In this document: piece after piece, positions 10,244 through 21,849 of the stretch
How positions within the stretch are numbered: the stretch's first letter is position 1
Layout of the letters: each line of letters starts with the position of its first letter
From: Tridacna crocea
Lineage: Eukaryota > Mollusca > Bivalvia > Cardiida > Cardiidae
Direction: 5' to 3'
Length of the DNA: 64,000 nt
NCBI GenBank assembly: GCA_943736015.1
Contig: OX031070.1
Coordinates: 41,378,173-41,442,172, forward strand
Notes under the pieces: generated by a model
What the model was told of the DNA's origin: nothing
What the model saw: only the letters and a program-made list of their open reading frames with translations
Database searches by the model: none
Program-made: the position numbers and the translations under genes

Positions 10244-11347
10244 AAATCGCCATTCTGTCAAGAATGGCAGATTTATTGCAGTCGGGGAGGTAGGATGAAA
10301 TGGGTTAAAAGTTGTAAGTGGATTCCTGAATCTTCATGGTTTTTTCAAGATAGGATGAGCCTAATAACTTGAAATTTCCGTGCAACACTATCGTAACTCT
10401 GAATAAACCTTACAGCTTTTTACGATGTGATTGTATCACTCATTTCATGTGTTCATCCGCAGAAAAAAAAATGACAGATTAGAAATTGTCGCCGTATCTG
10501 AAAATGTTTGATTAATACATGGTTAGAAATGAATTTTGAAATCATGCGTTTGTTTGATTTATTCTCATATGTCTTTTTCTTTAATTAAATTCGTTGGTTT
10601 AAATTTTTGAAACGCGTATGAATCAAATAACATGCGGGGAGCTAATGACGTCATAACGCGCCTTGCAAGCGAGGAAAAAGGATCTCTACAACTTTCAGGC
10701 ATCAGCTAGTCCATCCATCTTAAATACGTCGGTAAGTGAAAGTGGTTATTTTCTATTTGCCTGGTTCTACTTGATAGTACGCCTGATCTATGATTATTAA
10801 ACTTTGTGGTAGGAAAAATAAATCTGTTGACCCAGTTTCTGTTCGCAGTGTTGTGGTGTCGCCATTTTTTATTTCTCACGTTTTGATACTGGTCCCATTT
10901 ACCGCAATGCATAGATGCATGACAGCCATTCCATCGATTGAAGTTGAAATAAAAAATCAGGTGAAATTAATTACGACATTGACCTAATCCAAATTACTAT
11001 ACAAATCGATATCGCTAGAACTATAATCTGACTACCCGAATATATGTACACTTTCGATAACATCACGAATTGTCGGCTAGACAAAATTTGTCAAGTAACT
11101 TGGCAAAACTTTAGAAAAGCGAAATTACGGACGATCGTTGATCCCTATAAATCGTGAATGTTCTAAATGCTCAATTGAACCATGAGCGCAGGTAAAATCT
11201 ACGAATTTAGTATAAATTCATCTCTTTTTCCAAAGGAAGGGGGTCAATTCGGCCTGCCAATTACATGATCAGAAGTCTTGTACCCTCATATATTAGATCA
11301 GAGGCTGAGGGTTTAGTCTTTGTTTGGGTATGTCTGCCGGAAGGAAT
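10244..11347. other. No gene seen apart from a possible promoter patch
   Basis: Single-copy-looking AT-rich DNA; the CRE-like patch at 10627-10731 is listed separately. No coding exon recognised. Confidence 0.4.
10627..10731 (+). promoter_or_regulatory. Possible promoter/5' leader with CRE-like site
   Basis: A locally GC-rich patch holds TGACGTCA (a full CRE/ATF palindrome), then GCGCCTTGCAAGCGAGG, then a donor-like TCGGTAAGTG. This could be the promoter and untranslated first exon of the broken OB-fold gene 2.8 kb downstream. No coding support; no TATA box seen. Confidence 0.2.
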
Positions 11348-11495
11348 TTAAAGGTGGCCCTTCAGATTTTGGGATCAAAATTTTACAAAAAAGTTATCAT
11401 TATACTCCCAAAGCCTCTTTTCAGCCAACAACAAGAGAAATTAGAGATTTACTACGGCCCAGGTTGACACCATCAGGAAACACTGTCTATTTTTA

Positions 11496-12712
11496 TGCTC
11501 CCCGAAGGGCAAGCATATAGTCGCCGCTTCGTCTGTCCTTCCGTCTCTCCATCCGAGGTCATTTCTCCACAACCCCTGGACCAAATTGGATAAAACTTCA
11601 TATATGAACTCCTTAGGGTAAGGTGCCGATATAACTTTCCTGTTTTTCCATTTGACCCCGTGTCATGGAATAAGGGGCTTAATGCAAAATTGCAATTTTT
11701 ACTACTATCTCATTCAGTTTTTGTCAAAATTTCATGAAACTTCATGGTTATATTGTTTATGGAAAAATTCAGCATAGGCTCTTGCTATTTTTAATCTAGG
11801 CGTTTTTAAGTTGACATTCCGTCATGGAAAAAGGGGTTTTCTTGCAAAATTCCAATTTTTACTAATGTCTCATTCAGTTTTGGTCAAAATTTCATTAAAC
11901 TTCATGGTTATATTGCTTTTTCAAAGTTTCACCATGTGCTCTTGTTTCTTTATCTATGTGTTTTTCAATTTGACCCTCTGTCATGGAAAAAGGGGGTTTC
12001 TTGTAAAATGCCAAGGAAAAAGGGGCCTTAAAGCAAAATTGCAATTTTTACTAATACCTTGTTCAGTTTTTGTCAAAATTTCATGAAACTTCATGGTTAT
12101 ATCTTGTTTTACAAGTTTCATCATGTGCCCTTTTCAATCTATAAAATATTAATGCGCAAATACCTCTTTCCTGGTTTCTCAATTTGAGGCTGCATCACAG
12201 AAAAAGGGGACTTCATGGAAAAATTTGTTTTTCACTTGTATCTCCTACATCTGTGCTCAAAACTTTGTGAAATTTCAAATCTGAACTTGTTTGAACGTTG
12301 CCCAGGTACCTCTCTTTCGGTTTCTCAATTTCAGGCTGCAACACGGAAAAAGGGGGCTTCATGTAAAAAAAATCCTTTTATGTAATATTTACTACATGAC
12401 TGCTCAAAATTTTATGAAATTTCGAAATTTGAATTATTATCAAAAAATGCCAAAAATCACACACCAGTTGTATTTATTTCAATGATGCAATATTGCCTTA
12501 TGGGAAAAGAGGGCTTAAAGGGGGCTTAGTGGGCTTATTGTCCTCTACAAGTTTGTCTTGGCTATCTCTAAGTTGGTAATTGCCTTTTCACTTGAATTTT
12601 TGGGGAGCACGAACAGGTCCTTTTAGGATAAAAGAAGTAAATTTATATCAATTTCATATATTTTATGACAAGCACTTGTTCGGGGAGCATAACCCGTCTC
12701 TGAAGGTTCTTG
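11496..12712 (+). mobile_element. GCTCCCCGAAGGG element with internal tandem units
   Basis: Inserted between CTATTTTTA and CATGAGCAACTCGCTCATTT, which are adjacent in other L copies; TTA flanks both sides (11493-11495, 12713-12715), so a 3-bp TTA duplication is likely. Inside are 3-4 degenerate units of about 150 bp built on GTCATGGAAAAAGGGG and CAAAATTTCATGAAACTTCA. Also contains GGGGAGCA motifs near the right end. Confidence 0.75.
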
Positions 12713-12894
12713 TTACATGAGCAACTCGCTCATTTACATACTGGAAATACGCAAAGGAAGCTTTGAAATAAACATAAGACATTATGATTATGGAAAATAA
12801 TTACATGCTTGTTATGTTATTGAATTTAAGCGTCACCAGTCACATGCTAGTCTTTTGACATTCCCACAATGCTTTCTTGAAATCTAAAAATACT

Positions 12895-13117
12895 TTAACT
12901 CATTACCAAACGACAATATTTTAGGCTTGTCCAAATTGAAAGCATTTGCAGACGACAAAATAAAAGTGACTGAAATTTGTTTTGTGAATAGTAGAAAACA
13001 TTGTGTGAAAAGGAGAAAATACTGGTTACCAGCATTTTCTCCTTTTCTCACAATGTTTTCTGTATAGGCTTCTTTCTCAGGGTTGTCAAAAGAAGGGATT
13101 GTGTGGTAATGGGTTAA
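12895..13117 (-). mobile_element. Hairpin MITE inside L copy 3
   Basis: TTAA at both ends; palindrome with paired TGTGTGAAAAGG / CCTTTTCTCACA changes (one mismatch). Followed by AGAGGCTACATAGCC of the host. Confidence 0.9.
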
Positions 13118-13526
13118 GAGGCTACATAGCCTTTTAAGGGAACACCATCAAAAAAAAATTTTCTTTGTCATTTTGTGATTCTTAATTATTGATGATTTGT
13201 ATTATTTTTTCATATCAATCTCAATACCAGTTAAGTTTTAAGTCGTATAAATACCCACCTTGGACATGGATTTTAATTTTTTAAGAGTTGGTTTATGGGC
13301 TTTGAAATTGCATACTTGTGTTATTTGTGGTATGGCTTGATTGTTGGGTGCAATACCAGGTTAACTTAAGTCATGTAGAGGCCATTTTCAAATTATAAAT
13401 TTATGATCATTCAAAAAAAAAATGAATAAGTATAGTTCATATGTCACATATTAATCTACTTTTATTAAATAGTTTTGCACTATGTATCCAAAGCTATGAA
13501 ATTATTTTTTCTTTTATTTCTGTAGG

Positions 13527-15024
13527 ACAGCCTTGCCACCAAAGTAAGGGTTAACTCGAAAGAATTAGATGTGAGAACAATAACACTGGATGATGGGACC
13601 AATAACATGAAGGTGGGCCTGTGGCAAAATCTGTCAAGCCATGCAGTTACCCTCGGAGATGTGGTAGAAATTATTAAATAACAAACGTTATTTGCAATGA
13701 AAAACACTATGATAATGAAGACTCTGTGTCATCAACTCAATACACAGAAATTGAGGTAAGATATGTTTCTTATACTTACTGGTTGAAAAAAAAAAAAATT
13801 TAAGCATGCATTCCATTTATTTTGCTAATACTGATTTCAATAAAAACCTAAGATATCACTTGATATCTGTTTAAGAATTCTAAAGTAAGGGCAAGAATAG
13901 ATGATATTCGCAAATTACTCTTTTTTTTATACTCTTTGAAAAAATTCCCCTTCATACTGAAAAAAAATTTGAATTAAGTGGAATGGTTAGTGGGGAAAAA
14001 TGTGCACATAATCCCCACATCCTAGAATTGACACGTATTGCTGTAGCTTTAGAATCATTACAAAATTTACAAAATATTAATTTTAAAAACATAGATTCAA
14101 AGGGAGAAAAGCTAAAAGCTGGTAACTGATTTTTCAAAATTCAAATTCATGATAAATGACTTGACTGTTTTTAGAGATAACCTGAGGTATTACTATATAG
14201 CTTCGGTGTTGTTAGCAATTTGCAAAACTTTAACATTTTGTAATATCTGTAATTATCAAAGATAATTATATGTTCACTAATCTCATTAAAATCAAATCTC
14301 AAAACCATGGCTTTCTTTTCATCTTTCACATGCTATAACAAAAAAATTTAGACTGGGTCCAAATCGAAAGTATTTGCAGACAACAAAAAAAATATGAGTG
14401 GAAAATGAAAATTTGGGTTTGGAAGGGTAGAAAACATTTTGTGAAATGGAGAAAATGCTGCATACCAGCATTTTCTTATTTCCCCACAACGTTTTCAGAA
14501 GGCTTCTCTCTTAGGGTCATTAAAAGTCCAGACCTTGAATTAGATTTGTCCCATAAGAGCATTTGAGATCTAACTCTTTCCCAAATAATCACATGTTTTA
14601 ACAATCCAGAGTTATAATCTAGGGGAAAAGGAGAAATTGATTCTTACAGGCAATTTTGGCTTTTCTCACTTTTTTCTTTGAAATTGTTGTCTGCAACTTC
14701 GATGCACATTGACCAGTGTAAAACTTTGTCATCTGAGAATGGGTTAGAATTGGACCTAAAGAGGAATATAGATAAAGATATTCACCATTATTCTCTTTTT
14801 GTTTCTGACAGGTAACGAAATTGCCAAACAAGGAACTGACAACAACAAATTTTTGAGGTAACATGGAATCTTCCGTGGTTACAGAAAATGATGGAATCTG
14901 CATCATTGATATTGATTTGCTTGTTGCAGGATTTTCATGTCCCATGGAAGATTTTTATTTGCTCCTTCCAAAAGATGTGAAATTCTCAGCTAGCAGCAAT
15001 TCCATTGAGTCTTTTGTTGCTTAA
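13527..15024 (+). pseudogene. Broken OB-fold domain gene (two exons)
   Basis: Exon-like block 13527-13756 follows a TTATTTCTGTAG acceptor and ends at GTAAGA. It reads DSLATKVRVNSKELDVRTIT, then a stretch with TLDDGT and LGDVVEI, a beta-rich pattern typical of OB-fold nucleic-acid-binding domains (RPA-like). A single-base frameshift near 13675 is needed: beyond it another frame continues with ITNVICNEKHYDNED to TEIE. The next block (14811-15024, acceptor TTTCTGACAG) continues in phase 0 with VTKLPNKELTTTNF, one in-frame TGA, then a further OB-like stretch containing FSCPMED, ending at a stop. One frameshift plus one stop indicate a pseudogene. OB proteins of this style are often part of mollusc mobile elements; that link is inference. 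It sits in the 9.7-kb intron before exon 4 of the SAM/PDZ gene. Confidence 0.5.
14345..14749. mobile_element. Two decayed hairpin MITEs
   Basis: Minus copy 14345-14530 (palindrome centre GCTGCATACCAGC) and a plus copy 14571-14749 with much of the hairpin lost. They lie in the intron of the broken OB-fold gene. Confidence 0.6.
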
Positions 15025-15081
15025 AAGAAAAAGAGTTTGTAAAATGTGTTAAATTAATTTGTTTGGATCTGTAATTGCCAT

Positions 15082-15307
15082 TTAAGTCTTTACCAAACGA
15101 CAAAATGTTAAACTGGTTCAAATTGAAAGCATGTGCAGACAACAAAATGAATGTAAATGAAAAATTGAAATTTGTTTGGAAAGGGTGAAAAACATTGGGA
15201 AAAAGGAGAAAATGCTAGTCACTGGCATTTTCTCCTTTCCCCAGAATGTTTTCAAAATGCCATTTTTTCAGGATCTTTTATTGTCAGGATTGTGTAGTAA
15301 AGATTAA
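15082..15307 (-). mobile_element. Hairpin MITE
   Basis: TTAA at 15082-15085 and 15304-15307; the palindrome centre GCTAGTCACTGGC is slightly mismatched. Confidence 0.85.
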
Positions 15308-15957
15308 AAAACAACAACATGAAATACATTAAGTTAATTGTTACCCTCTGCATGCGGTGCCATCATTTCAAATGAAACTGTAATTTGCTTTATCAATATT
15401 TTTACATCAAAAAGGACTTCACAGATATGCTTAAATGAGCCTGTGTTCGATGTACTCTTATATAGAGGATGCAAATTGCAAATGTTTGCTTGCTCTATTC
15501 AGTAAAATTTCCTTTAGTGTCAGAACCAAAGATCAGTTATAAACCCTCTCCCTCAAAGGAAGAGATAAGCCAAACTTATAGGGTGAAGGTTTATCCCTTT
15601 TCTTTGATTCAACTGTGTTGGAAAGTAGGTTAATTTTTTCAACAACAACAAAAAAGAAATGCACACACTGGAAAAGGGGCTTATAGAAATTTACCAAATT
15701 CTTAAATACGTTTAAGTACAATTTTCATCAAGTTCTCTTTAATTTTCATAGAATGATAAGTGTTCCATCATAAAGGAAGGTTACTTTTGACATTGAGTTT
15801 ATGACATTGGAAAACACAGGAAAGGAGATGTTAAAGAGGTTTGACAGCCAGTAAAGTGTGTGGGACCCTATGCCTCTTGTTATCTCTGTTAATTTTTTTC
15901 ATTCAAGGGTATTTTTTTTTAATGATATATATAGTGTTTTCACTGAATGTTTATTTC
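15308..15957. other. No recognisable feature
   Basis: AT-rich DNA without exon or known repeat. Confidence 0.4.
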
Positions 15958-16333
15958 ATGCACCTTGACTGCAATTATATAACTATTTTGGTACTTTACA
16001 TGTAACAAACAATCTCTTGTTTTCAAATTCTTGGGAAAGAGTAAAGGAAAACAACCTGTAGCAAGCATTTTCACATACAGTGTCTCTGATAGATGAGGCT
16101 AAACTTACTACATGCTGATTCAGTTCTGAAACTTCCAGTTTGAAAATGCACCTTGACTGCAATTATATAACTATTTTGGTACTTTACATGAAACAAACAA
16201 TCTCTTGTTTTCAAAGTGTTGGGAAAGAGTAAAGGAAAACAACCAGTAGCAAGCATGTTCACATACAGTGTCTCTGATAGATGAGGCTAAACTTACTACA
16301 TGGTGATTCAGTTCTGAAACTTCCAGTTTGAAA
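15958..16333 (+). repeat. Recent 188-bp tandem duplication
   Basis: 15958-16145 and 16146-16333 are nearly identical (few differences, e.g. ATGTAACAAAC versus ATGAAACAAAC). Both units start at ATGCACCTTGACTGC. Confidence 0.95.
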
Positions 16334-17335
16334 ACAAAACAAAAAAAAAAAATGGGAAGTTGTGAGATATGCAATGCATGATGAGTGAATTTTAGTATTT
16401 TTTTTTTATGTCAGATTTGGTTATACCCAGTAAGATTTACAAGATCTGTCTAGAAATAGCAAATTAATTTTACTTAAAGCTCTGTCTTCAAGTAAAAGCT
16501 CAGGTTATTTTATGGTATGGTCAAATTTTCATCATTATTTTGTAATGTTTTCTTAAAGCTGCTTTAATTTTGTACCAAGCATAATCGATATTGTGCTAAT
16601 AGTTGACTTTTTAAATAAACAGTTTATATTTTTTCAATTTAATTTGTTGTTGTTCATTTAGTCCACCATAATGAGGTGTTTTTGTCCTGGACAAAAAAGC
16701 TGTTTTAGTTAGCTACTGGAGAAGTGTTCTAAATAAAAAAGCTTTTGACAATACAAATGAAATTCTGTTCCCTTTATGCAGTTAAACAATGTATTGGATC
16801 ACAATTACATAAAAAATGTATAACCTAATAGCAGAGATTCGCCTAAAAGGGTTTCCATATTAGCTCGACTACTCTGGAACATAAAGTTGAGGTATTGTCA
16901 TCACCTTGGTGTCCACTAAGTAAAAGTTAGCTGTTTGAATGCTGAACAAAATTAGAACTTTATTTTATGAGGAAACATTTTGTTGTTGAGCTTGTAGCTT
17001 TAATTGTATAGCCATCCGTCTGTATGTATTGTCTGTATTAATCCTGAGCATAAATCCAACCTTTGTTGGTGGATTTCAGAATTATTTGGTCATTTTATAT
17101 TCCATTATGAAGTGATCTCTTCGGTCAGTCCATTGTCAAGGTCATATGTTTTAATAAGCCAAAATCAGCTTGTGCAGAGCGTCACTCTTATATTTATACT
17201 TGGATGGGGGGAAAAAAAAAGGTGTACTTGTTCTCCTTGATGATTAGATGTGCCACTTGAATTATTGTTTGAGGTCAAAAATCTTCTAAATCTTCAAGCC
17301 CTTCAACAAATGGCGATTTTCAGGACCTTCAGTCC
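16334..17335. other. No recognisable gene or repeat
   Basis: AT-rich intronic DNA of the SAM/PDZ gene. Several AATAAA-like motifs by chance composition. Confidence 0.4.
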
Positions 17336-17763
17336 TTTGATTTATTTTTGGCGGGAAATCTAACAATAGCTTAACCCTTTACCACATGACAAAATTTTAG
17401 ACTGGCCCAAATTGAAAGCATTTGCAGACGACAAAATAAAGGTGACTAAAAATAGAAATGTGTTCTGGGAAGGGTAGAAAACACTGTGGGAAAAGGAGAA
17501 AATGCTGGTTACCAGCATTTTCTCCTTTTCCCACAGTGCTTTCAAAAGGCTTCTTTCTCAGGGGCGTCAAAAGTCGGGATTGTGTGGTAATGGGTTAAGA
17601 GGCTATGTAGCCTTTTAAGGGAATACCATCAAAACATTTTTTTTCTGTAATTTTGTGATTCTTAATTATTGATGATTTGTATTATTTTTTCGTATGAATT
17701 TTAGTGATATATATATTTTTAAATTTAGTGGGATGTGAAAATTCTAGATACACACCTTTAAAG
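17336..17763 (+). mobile_element. Large TTAA element (L), copy 4, 5'-truncated, with nested MITE
   Basis: Begins at GATTTATTTTTGGCGGGAAA, carries the MITE at 17371-17598, ends ACACACCTTTAA. Confidence 0.85.
17371..17598 (-). mobile_element. Hairpin MITE inside L copy 4
   Basis: Perfect palindrome with the CACTGTGGG / CCCACAGTG pair; TTAA both ends. Confidence 0.95.
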
Positions 17764-17810
17764 GCTGATACTCAGCTTTGTCCATGAATCTATAATTGAG
17801 CCGTTTCTCA

Positions 17811-18042
17811 CTTTACCCTATACCAGACGACAAAATTTTAGCCCTGTCCAAATTGAAAGCATTTGCAGACCGTAATTTCAATGTTTCTCAAATGCTGCAA
17901 TTGTTTCTTGATAGGGAAGAAAAGATTGTGAGAAAAGGAGAAAATGCTGGTTAACCAGCATTTTCTCCTTTTTCCACAATGTTTTCATAAGGCCTCTTTT
18001 TCGGGGTCGTCATAAGTCGTTTTTTGTGCAGTAAAGGGTTAA
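17811..18042 (-). mobile_element. Hairpin MITE, variant body
   Basis: Ends CCAGACGACAAAATTTTA and CAGTAAAGGGTTAA (TTAA 18039-18042). Palindrome centre GCTGGTTAACCAGC is even-length, unlike most copies. Confidence 0.85.
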
Positions 18043-18261
18043 GGGGGCCTAATGCATCTCTGTGATTCATTATACCCGGGAAGTCATCACATAATCATAG
18101 GCTGATAAAATCCATTTTCTCCATGACCTGACCAAACCATGAGGTAAACTGGTGCTTTGAAATGCAGAAAACTGATCGACAACAAAAAGTATCGCTTTTT
18201 GCAGATTCATTTAGCCCCCTTTCCACAGAGCATGGCTCAACTATGTAATGACAGGGATGCA

Positions 18262-18491
18262 TTATCTCCTTACCGCACAATCCCTACTTTTAACGACCCC
18301 CAAGGAAGTAGCCTTTTGAAAACATTGTGGGAAAAGGAGAAAATGCTGGTTACCAGCATTTTCTCCTTTTCCCACAATGTTTTCTACCCTACCAAAGACA
18401 GAAATCATCATTTGGGCTACATTCAATTTGTCGTCTGAAAATGCTTTCAATTTGGACCAGTCTAAAATTTTGTCGTTTGGTAAAGAGTTAA
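18262..18491 (+). mobile_element. Hairpin MITE with perfect palindrome, upstream of exon 4
   Basis: Palindrome 18317-18383 is perfect apart from the central base. TTAA at 18488-18491; exon 4 starts 75 bp later. Confidence 0.9.
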
Positions 18492-18566
18492 ATCCTCTTT
18501 TCCTAGAGTGCTGCTCACATTTGTCAGAACACTGTTTATGTTTCATGCATCTCTTCGTATTTTCAG

Positions 18567-18928
18567 AAAATTTTGAGAATATTTCTGTGAAAGACCGGGA
18601 ACTTCTGTTATCGGAGATTTACAATCTGTTAAATCCTCAAACTGTCAGTGCAAGTGTAGAAGATCTTACAAAGATCAAATCTCCAGTCGAGAAAAAGAAA
18701 TATTTTGCGGCCATTGAGGCGGCCCAGGACAGAAATTACGGTGTTCCTAGAGCATCCTCAGTTCTTACATTGCCGTCTCATTACTCATCTGTCAAGTCAC
18801 TATCCAATCAGCTGTCACCAAAGGTTAAACCTCGTCATAAATCGGAGTCAGGATCTGATGTGCGAACCAAAGGTTGTCAACTGGAGAGACAAAATGCCGA
18901 AACCAAAAAACGCAAAATTCTACCAAAG
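18567..18928 (+). CDS. Exon 4: end of SAM domain plus basic Ser/Lys-rich linker
   Basis: The largest exon (362 nt), with a CGTATTTTCAG acceptor and a weaker GTTTGT donor, phase 1 in and phase 0 out. It opens with NFENISVKDRELLLSEIYNL, the last SAM helices (V.DR..LL..I..L). About 90 residues follow of linker rich in Ser, Lys, Arg and Pro with no domain I recognise, ending KKRKILPK, a possible basic nuclear-localisation-like or phosphoinositide-binding cluster (inference). The frame stays open past the donor for about 80 nt; the next acceptor in matching phase with recognisable sequence is 24 kb away at 43203. A full hairpin element ends 75 bp upstream. Confidence 0.75.
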
Positions 18929-18993
18929 GTTTGTTTAATTTGTTACGTTGGAAGCTGCAAAAATTGGCAAACATTACATTTCTTGAGAGGCAT

Positions 18994-19134
18994 GCTTTTG
19001 ACTCTTTACTGAACGATTCCTCATTTTAACGACTCTGAGAAAAAGGCTCTTCAAAAACATTATGGGAAATAATGTTTTCAAAAGGCTTCATTCTCAGGGG
19101 TGTTAAAAGTTGTCATTTTGTGGTAAAGGGTTAA
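18994..19134. mobile_element. Symmetrical hairpin MITE derivative
   Basis: Both ends are of the 'CGATTCC...ACGACTCTGAG' left-end type, meeting at AACATTATGGGAAATAATG. The hairpin core is deleted and the right-end type is absent, so the whole copy is one inverted repeat. Confidence 0.75.
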
Positions 19135-19244
19135 TGCATCTGCAAAAATAAGTTTTGACCCATGTCAGATTGTGCAAACTGTTTGCTTTTCATACATTTT
19201 CTGCTGGTTTTCGGACAAATTGAATTTGAAGGATCCATAATTAT

Positions 19245-19679
19245 TTAAATCTTTACCACACAATCCCGACTTTTAACGACCCTGAGAAGGAAAGCCTTTG
19301 AAAACATTGTGGGAACCAGCATTTTCTCCTTTTCCCACAATGTTTTCTACCCTTTCCAAATCAATTTTCAATTTTTGATTCACATTTATTTTGTCATCTG
19401 CAAATGCTTTCAATTTGGACAAGTCCAAAATTTTGTTGTGTGATAAAGAGTTAACTCTTTATCAAAGGAAAAATTTTTAGATCGGTCCAAATTGAAAGCA
19501 TTTGCAGACAACTAAATTTATCTGACTCCAAAATTGAAATTTGTTTTGGAAAGGGTAGAAAACATTGTGGGAAAAGGAGAAAATGCTGGTTACCAGCATT
19601 TTCTCCTTGTCCCACAATGTTTTCAGAAGGCTTCTTTCTCAGGATCATGAAAACCTGGGATTGTTTGGTAAAGGGTTAA
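19245..19679. mobile_element. Two stacked hairpin MITEs
   Basis: Plus copy 19245-19454 with most of its left hairpin arm missing, then minus copy 19451-19679 with a near-perfect palindrome; shared TTAA 19451-19454. Confidence 0.9.
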
Positions 19680-19795
19680 TAACATGTTTGATAAAATGTA
19701 TTAAAGAGATGCACTAAGCCATCTATACAGAGTAAGGGTCGTATGTGTTTGCATGCAAATAATTTTGTATTAATCATTTCTATACTGTGGTGTCC

Positions 19796-19880
19796 GTGGT
19801 CATGAGGTAGAGCGTCGGCCTCATAACCTAAAAGTCCTGAGTTCGATGCCTGGGAGCGGGTGCCAGCTTTGGAATTTTTC
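19796..19880 (+). mobile_element. tRNA-like SINE head fragment
   Basis: GTGGTCATGAGGTAGAGCG (A box) and GAGTTCGATGCCTGG (B box) with tRNA spacing. No good acceptor stem. Confidence 0.5.
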
Positions 19881-19907
19881 ATTGGCCTACACGTGCTGCT
19901 ACTTTAG

Positions 19908-20310
19908 GTTAAAGGGCCATTTTAGTAGACCACAGATACAGAAGGGGCCGTTTTTTACTAAGGGGCCATGGCCCCTTGTTTATTTGCCCAAATGATGCCT
20001 AAGGGCCATATCAATTTGTCCATCATATTTATAAAATATGGCCCTTTAGTATATTGTCCAATGTTGGACAGTCCAAGGATGGACAGTACCATTAAATTTC
20101 ACTACTGCCACATGTGTCATTGATAATGAATAATTTCGTCTTCAACTGCTTATGTGATTTAAAAAATATAAACAAGAGTTACTGTTATTGGATCATGTGA
20201 CTGAAAAAATAGTTCTTGATTGGACAATTGAACGAATTGGTACCCAGGTTAAATTTAGGATTGGTTCCTAGCCTTTGGACAGACAAGGGGCCAGTCGGCC
20301 ATTTTAGCTC
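19908..20310 (-). repeat. TGGCCC-repeat element
   Basis: Repeated AAGGGCCAT / ATGGCCCTT motifs (19911-20050, again near 20285-20305). Reverse-oriented relative of 21175-21273 and 24632-24731. Confidence 0.5.
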
Positions 20311-20597
20311 AATGTTAATTTTTTTCAAGACAAGAGAATGGAAAAAAAAATGAACTAGAAAGGGAAAGAAAGAATGAAAGGTTATGAAGTTCTTTTGCTA
20401 ATTTACTTTTTTTTAAATGTGACACTCTTCCATTTTCTTCCTATTTTAAATTGTTGTGATTCTTCAAATGTTTAAAATGTAAAATGTTTGTCTATTTGTT
20501 AGCATTTCTTGTTTAAACTATTAAGTCTAAAATTTCATTTGAATTCAAAAGATTGATTTCAAATTTGTACTGCCCAATTCCTATCCAATTACCTTCA

Positions 20598-21170
20598 TTA
20601 TGAAGGGTTGTTCTGATGCTATTTATGACATAGTCTCCACTACCCTTCATATGGATGATTACACTCCCTACGACTGTCCCCCAGTCTTTTCAAATGGCCC
20701 AAAGGCTTAACTCTTTACCACACGAGAAAATAGTAGACTGGTCCAAATTAAAAGCATTTGCAGACGACAAAATAATGATGAATGAAGAACTAAAATTTGG
20801 TTTGGGAAGGGTAGAAAACAATGTGGGAAAAGGAGAAAATGCTGGTTACAAGCATTTTCTCCTTTTCCTACAGTGTTTTCAAAAGGCTTCTTTCTCAGGG
20901 TCGTTAAAAGTCGGGATTGTGTTGTAAAAAGTTAAGTTGCAATATTTCGACTGACTGCTAATAATGTGGTCATGGATTGTAAAATGAATGATTGATGTTT
21001 TGATCCTTACATATAAACCAATGTTGATATCTACACTGTAGGTATGCCTTACCTTCTTGCAAATGTGGATTTTTCAATGTAAACAAGCGTTGATCTACTC
21101 CAACTGTAAACAAAACTGGCAATGACATCAGTGCTAGTGTTTTTTTTTTTCACTTTTGGGGAAAGGTGAA
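20598..21170 (+). mobile_element. Diverged relative of the Mutator-like element, split by a MITE
   Basis: TGATGCTATTTATGACA and ACTGACTGCTAATAATG blocks match 37219-38253. Interrupted at 20707-20935 by a hairpin MITE. Confidence 0.6.
20707..20935 (-). mobile_element. Hairpin MITE
   Basis: TTAA at 20707-20710 and 20932-20935; centre GCTGGTTACAAGC. Confidence 0.9.
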
Positions 21171-21174
21171 CAAA

Positions 21175-21503
21175 TTGATATGGCCCTTTGACATCATTTG
21201 GGCAAATAAACGGACCATGGCCCTTTAACCAAAAAGGGCCCCTTCTGTTTCCGTGGTCTATTAAAATGGCCCTTTAACCCATTTACAGACGATAAAATTT
21301 TAGACTTGTCCAAATTCAAACAAATTGCAGACGGCATTTTAAAGTGCATTTAGAATGAAAAAATAAGTACCATATTGGGTAGAAAACATTGTGAGAAAAA
21401 GAGAAATTGCTTGTTACAAGCAATGTCACCTTTTCTCACATTGTTTTCCACAGCTATATATCTTTAGTGCGTCAAAATGCGGCATTATGTGGAAATGGGT
21501 TAA
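21175..21503 (-). mobile_element. TGGCCC element + subfamily-4 hairpin MITE (composite 1)
   Basis: 21175-21273 TATGGCCCTTTGACATCATT motif set; MITE 21274-21503 with TTAA both ends, centre GCTTGTTACAAGC and CAGACGGCATT body. Followed by CCTAATGTAGCGGCAGG. Confidence 0.8.
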
Positions 21504-21849
21504 CCTAATGTAGCGGCAGGTGCCCTTTGGAGGGGGGAAAAAGTGTGCAAACGATCTGAAAAATAAAATAGGCATTGTACTGTTTTCTTATTTAATGTCA
21601 TAATGTTGCATGAAAACAACAAAGAAATAACTTTTTTTTTCCAATCTAGTTTTAACCTCAAATTTTAAAAATAGCCTAAAAGAATGATTTTAGCAGTTGG
21701 AATAATAGACAAGACAAATCCTTTTTTTGTGTTAATTCCCACAACCAGGTACACAGTCCAGCTATGAATACAATAAGAGATAGCTTTCAGTGGAAAATTT
21801 TGCTACTTTTCTTTTGTTATAATGCTAAAGACATACTACAATACCATAT

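Larger units (their letters stand above)
11348..13262 (+). mobile_element. Large TTAA element (L), copy 3, with two nested elements
   Basis: TTAAAGGTGG left end at 11348, CCCACCT right end near 13262. Interrupted by a GCTCCCC element (11496-12712) and by a hairpin MITE (12895-13117) at the same internal site as in copies 1, 4 and 6. Confidence 0.85.

Noticed and set aside
10627..10731. Firm promoter call for the OB-fold gene
   Set aside because: A CRE palindrome and a donor-like site alone are weak; kept at low confidence.
18377..18566. N-terminal extension of exon 4
   Set aside because: The frame is open upstream, but it runs through a hairpin MITE; the acceptor at 18566 and phase agreement with exon 3 set the real border.
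19796..19870. tRNA gene
   Set aside because: Only the promoter boxes fit; no closing acceptor stem, so treated as a SINE head.
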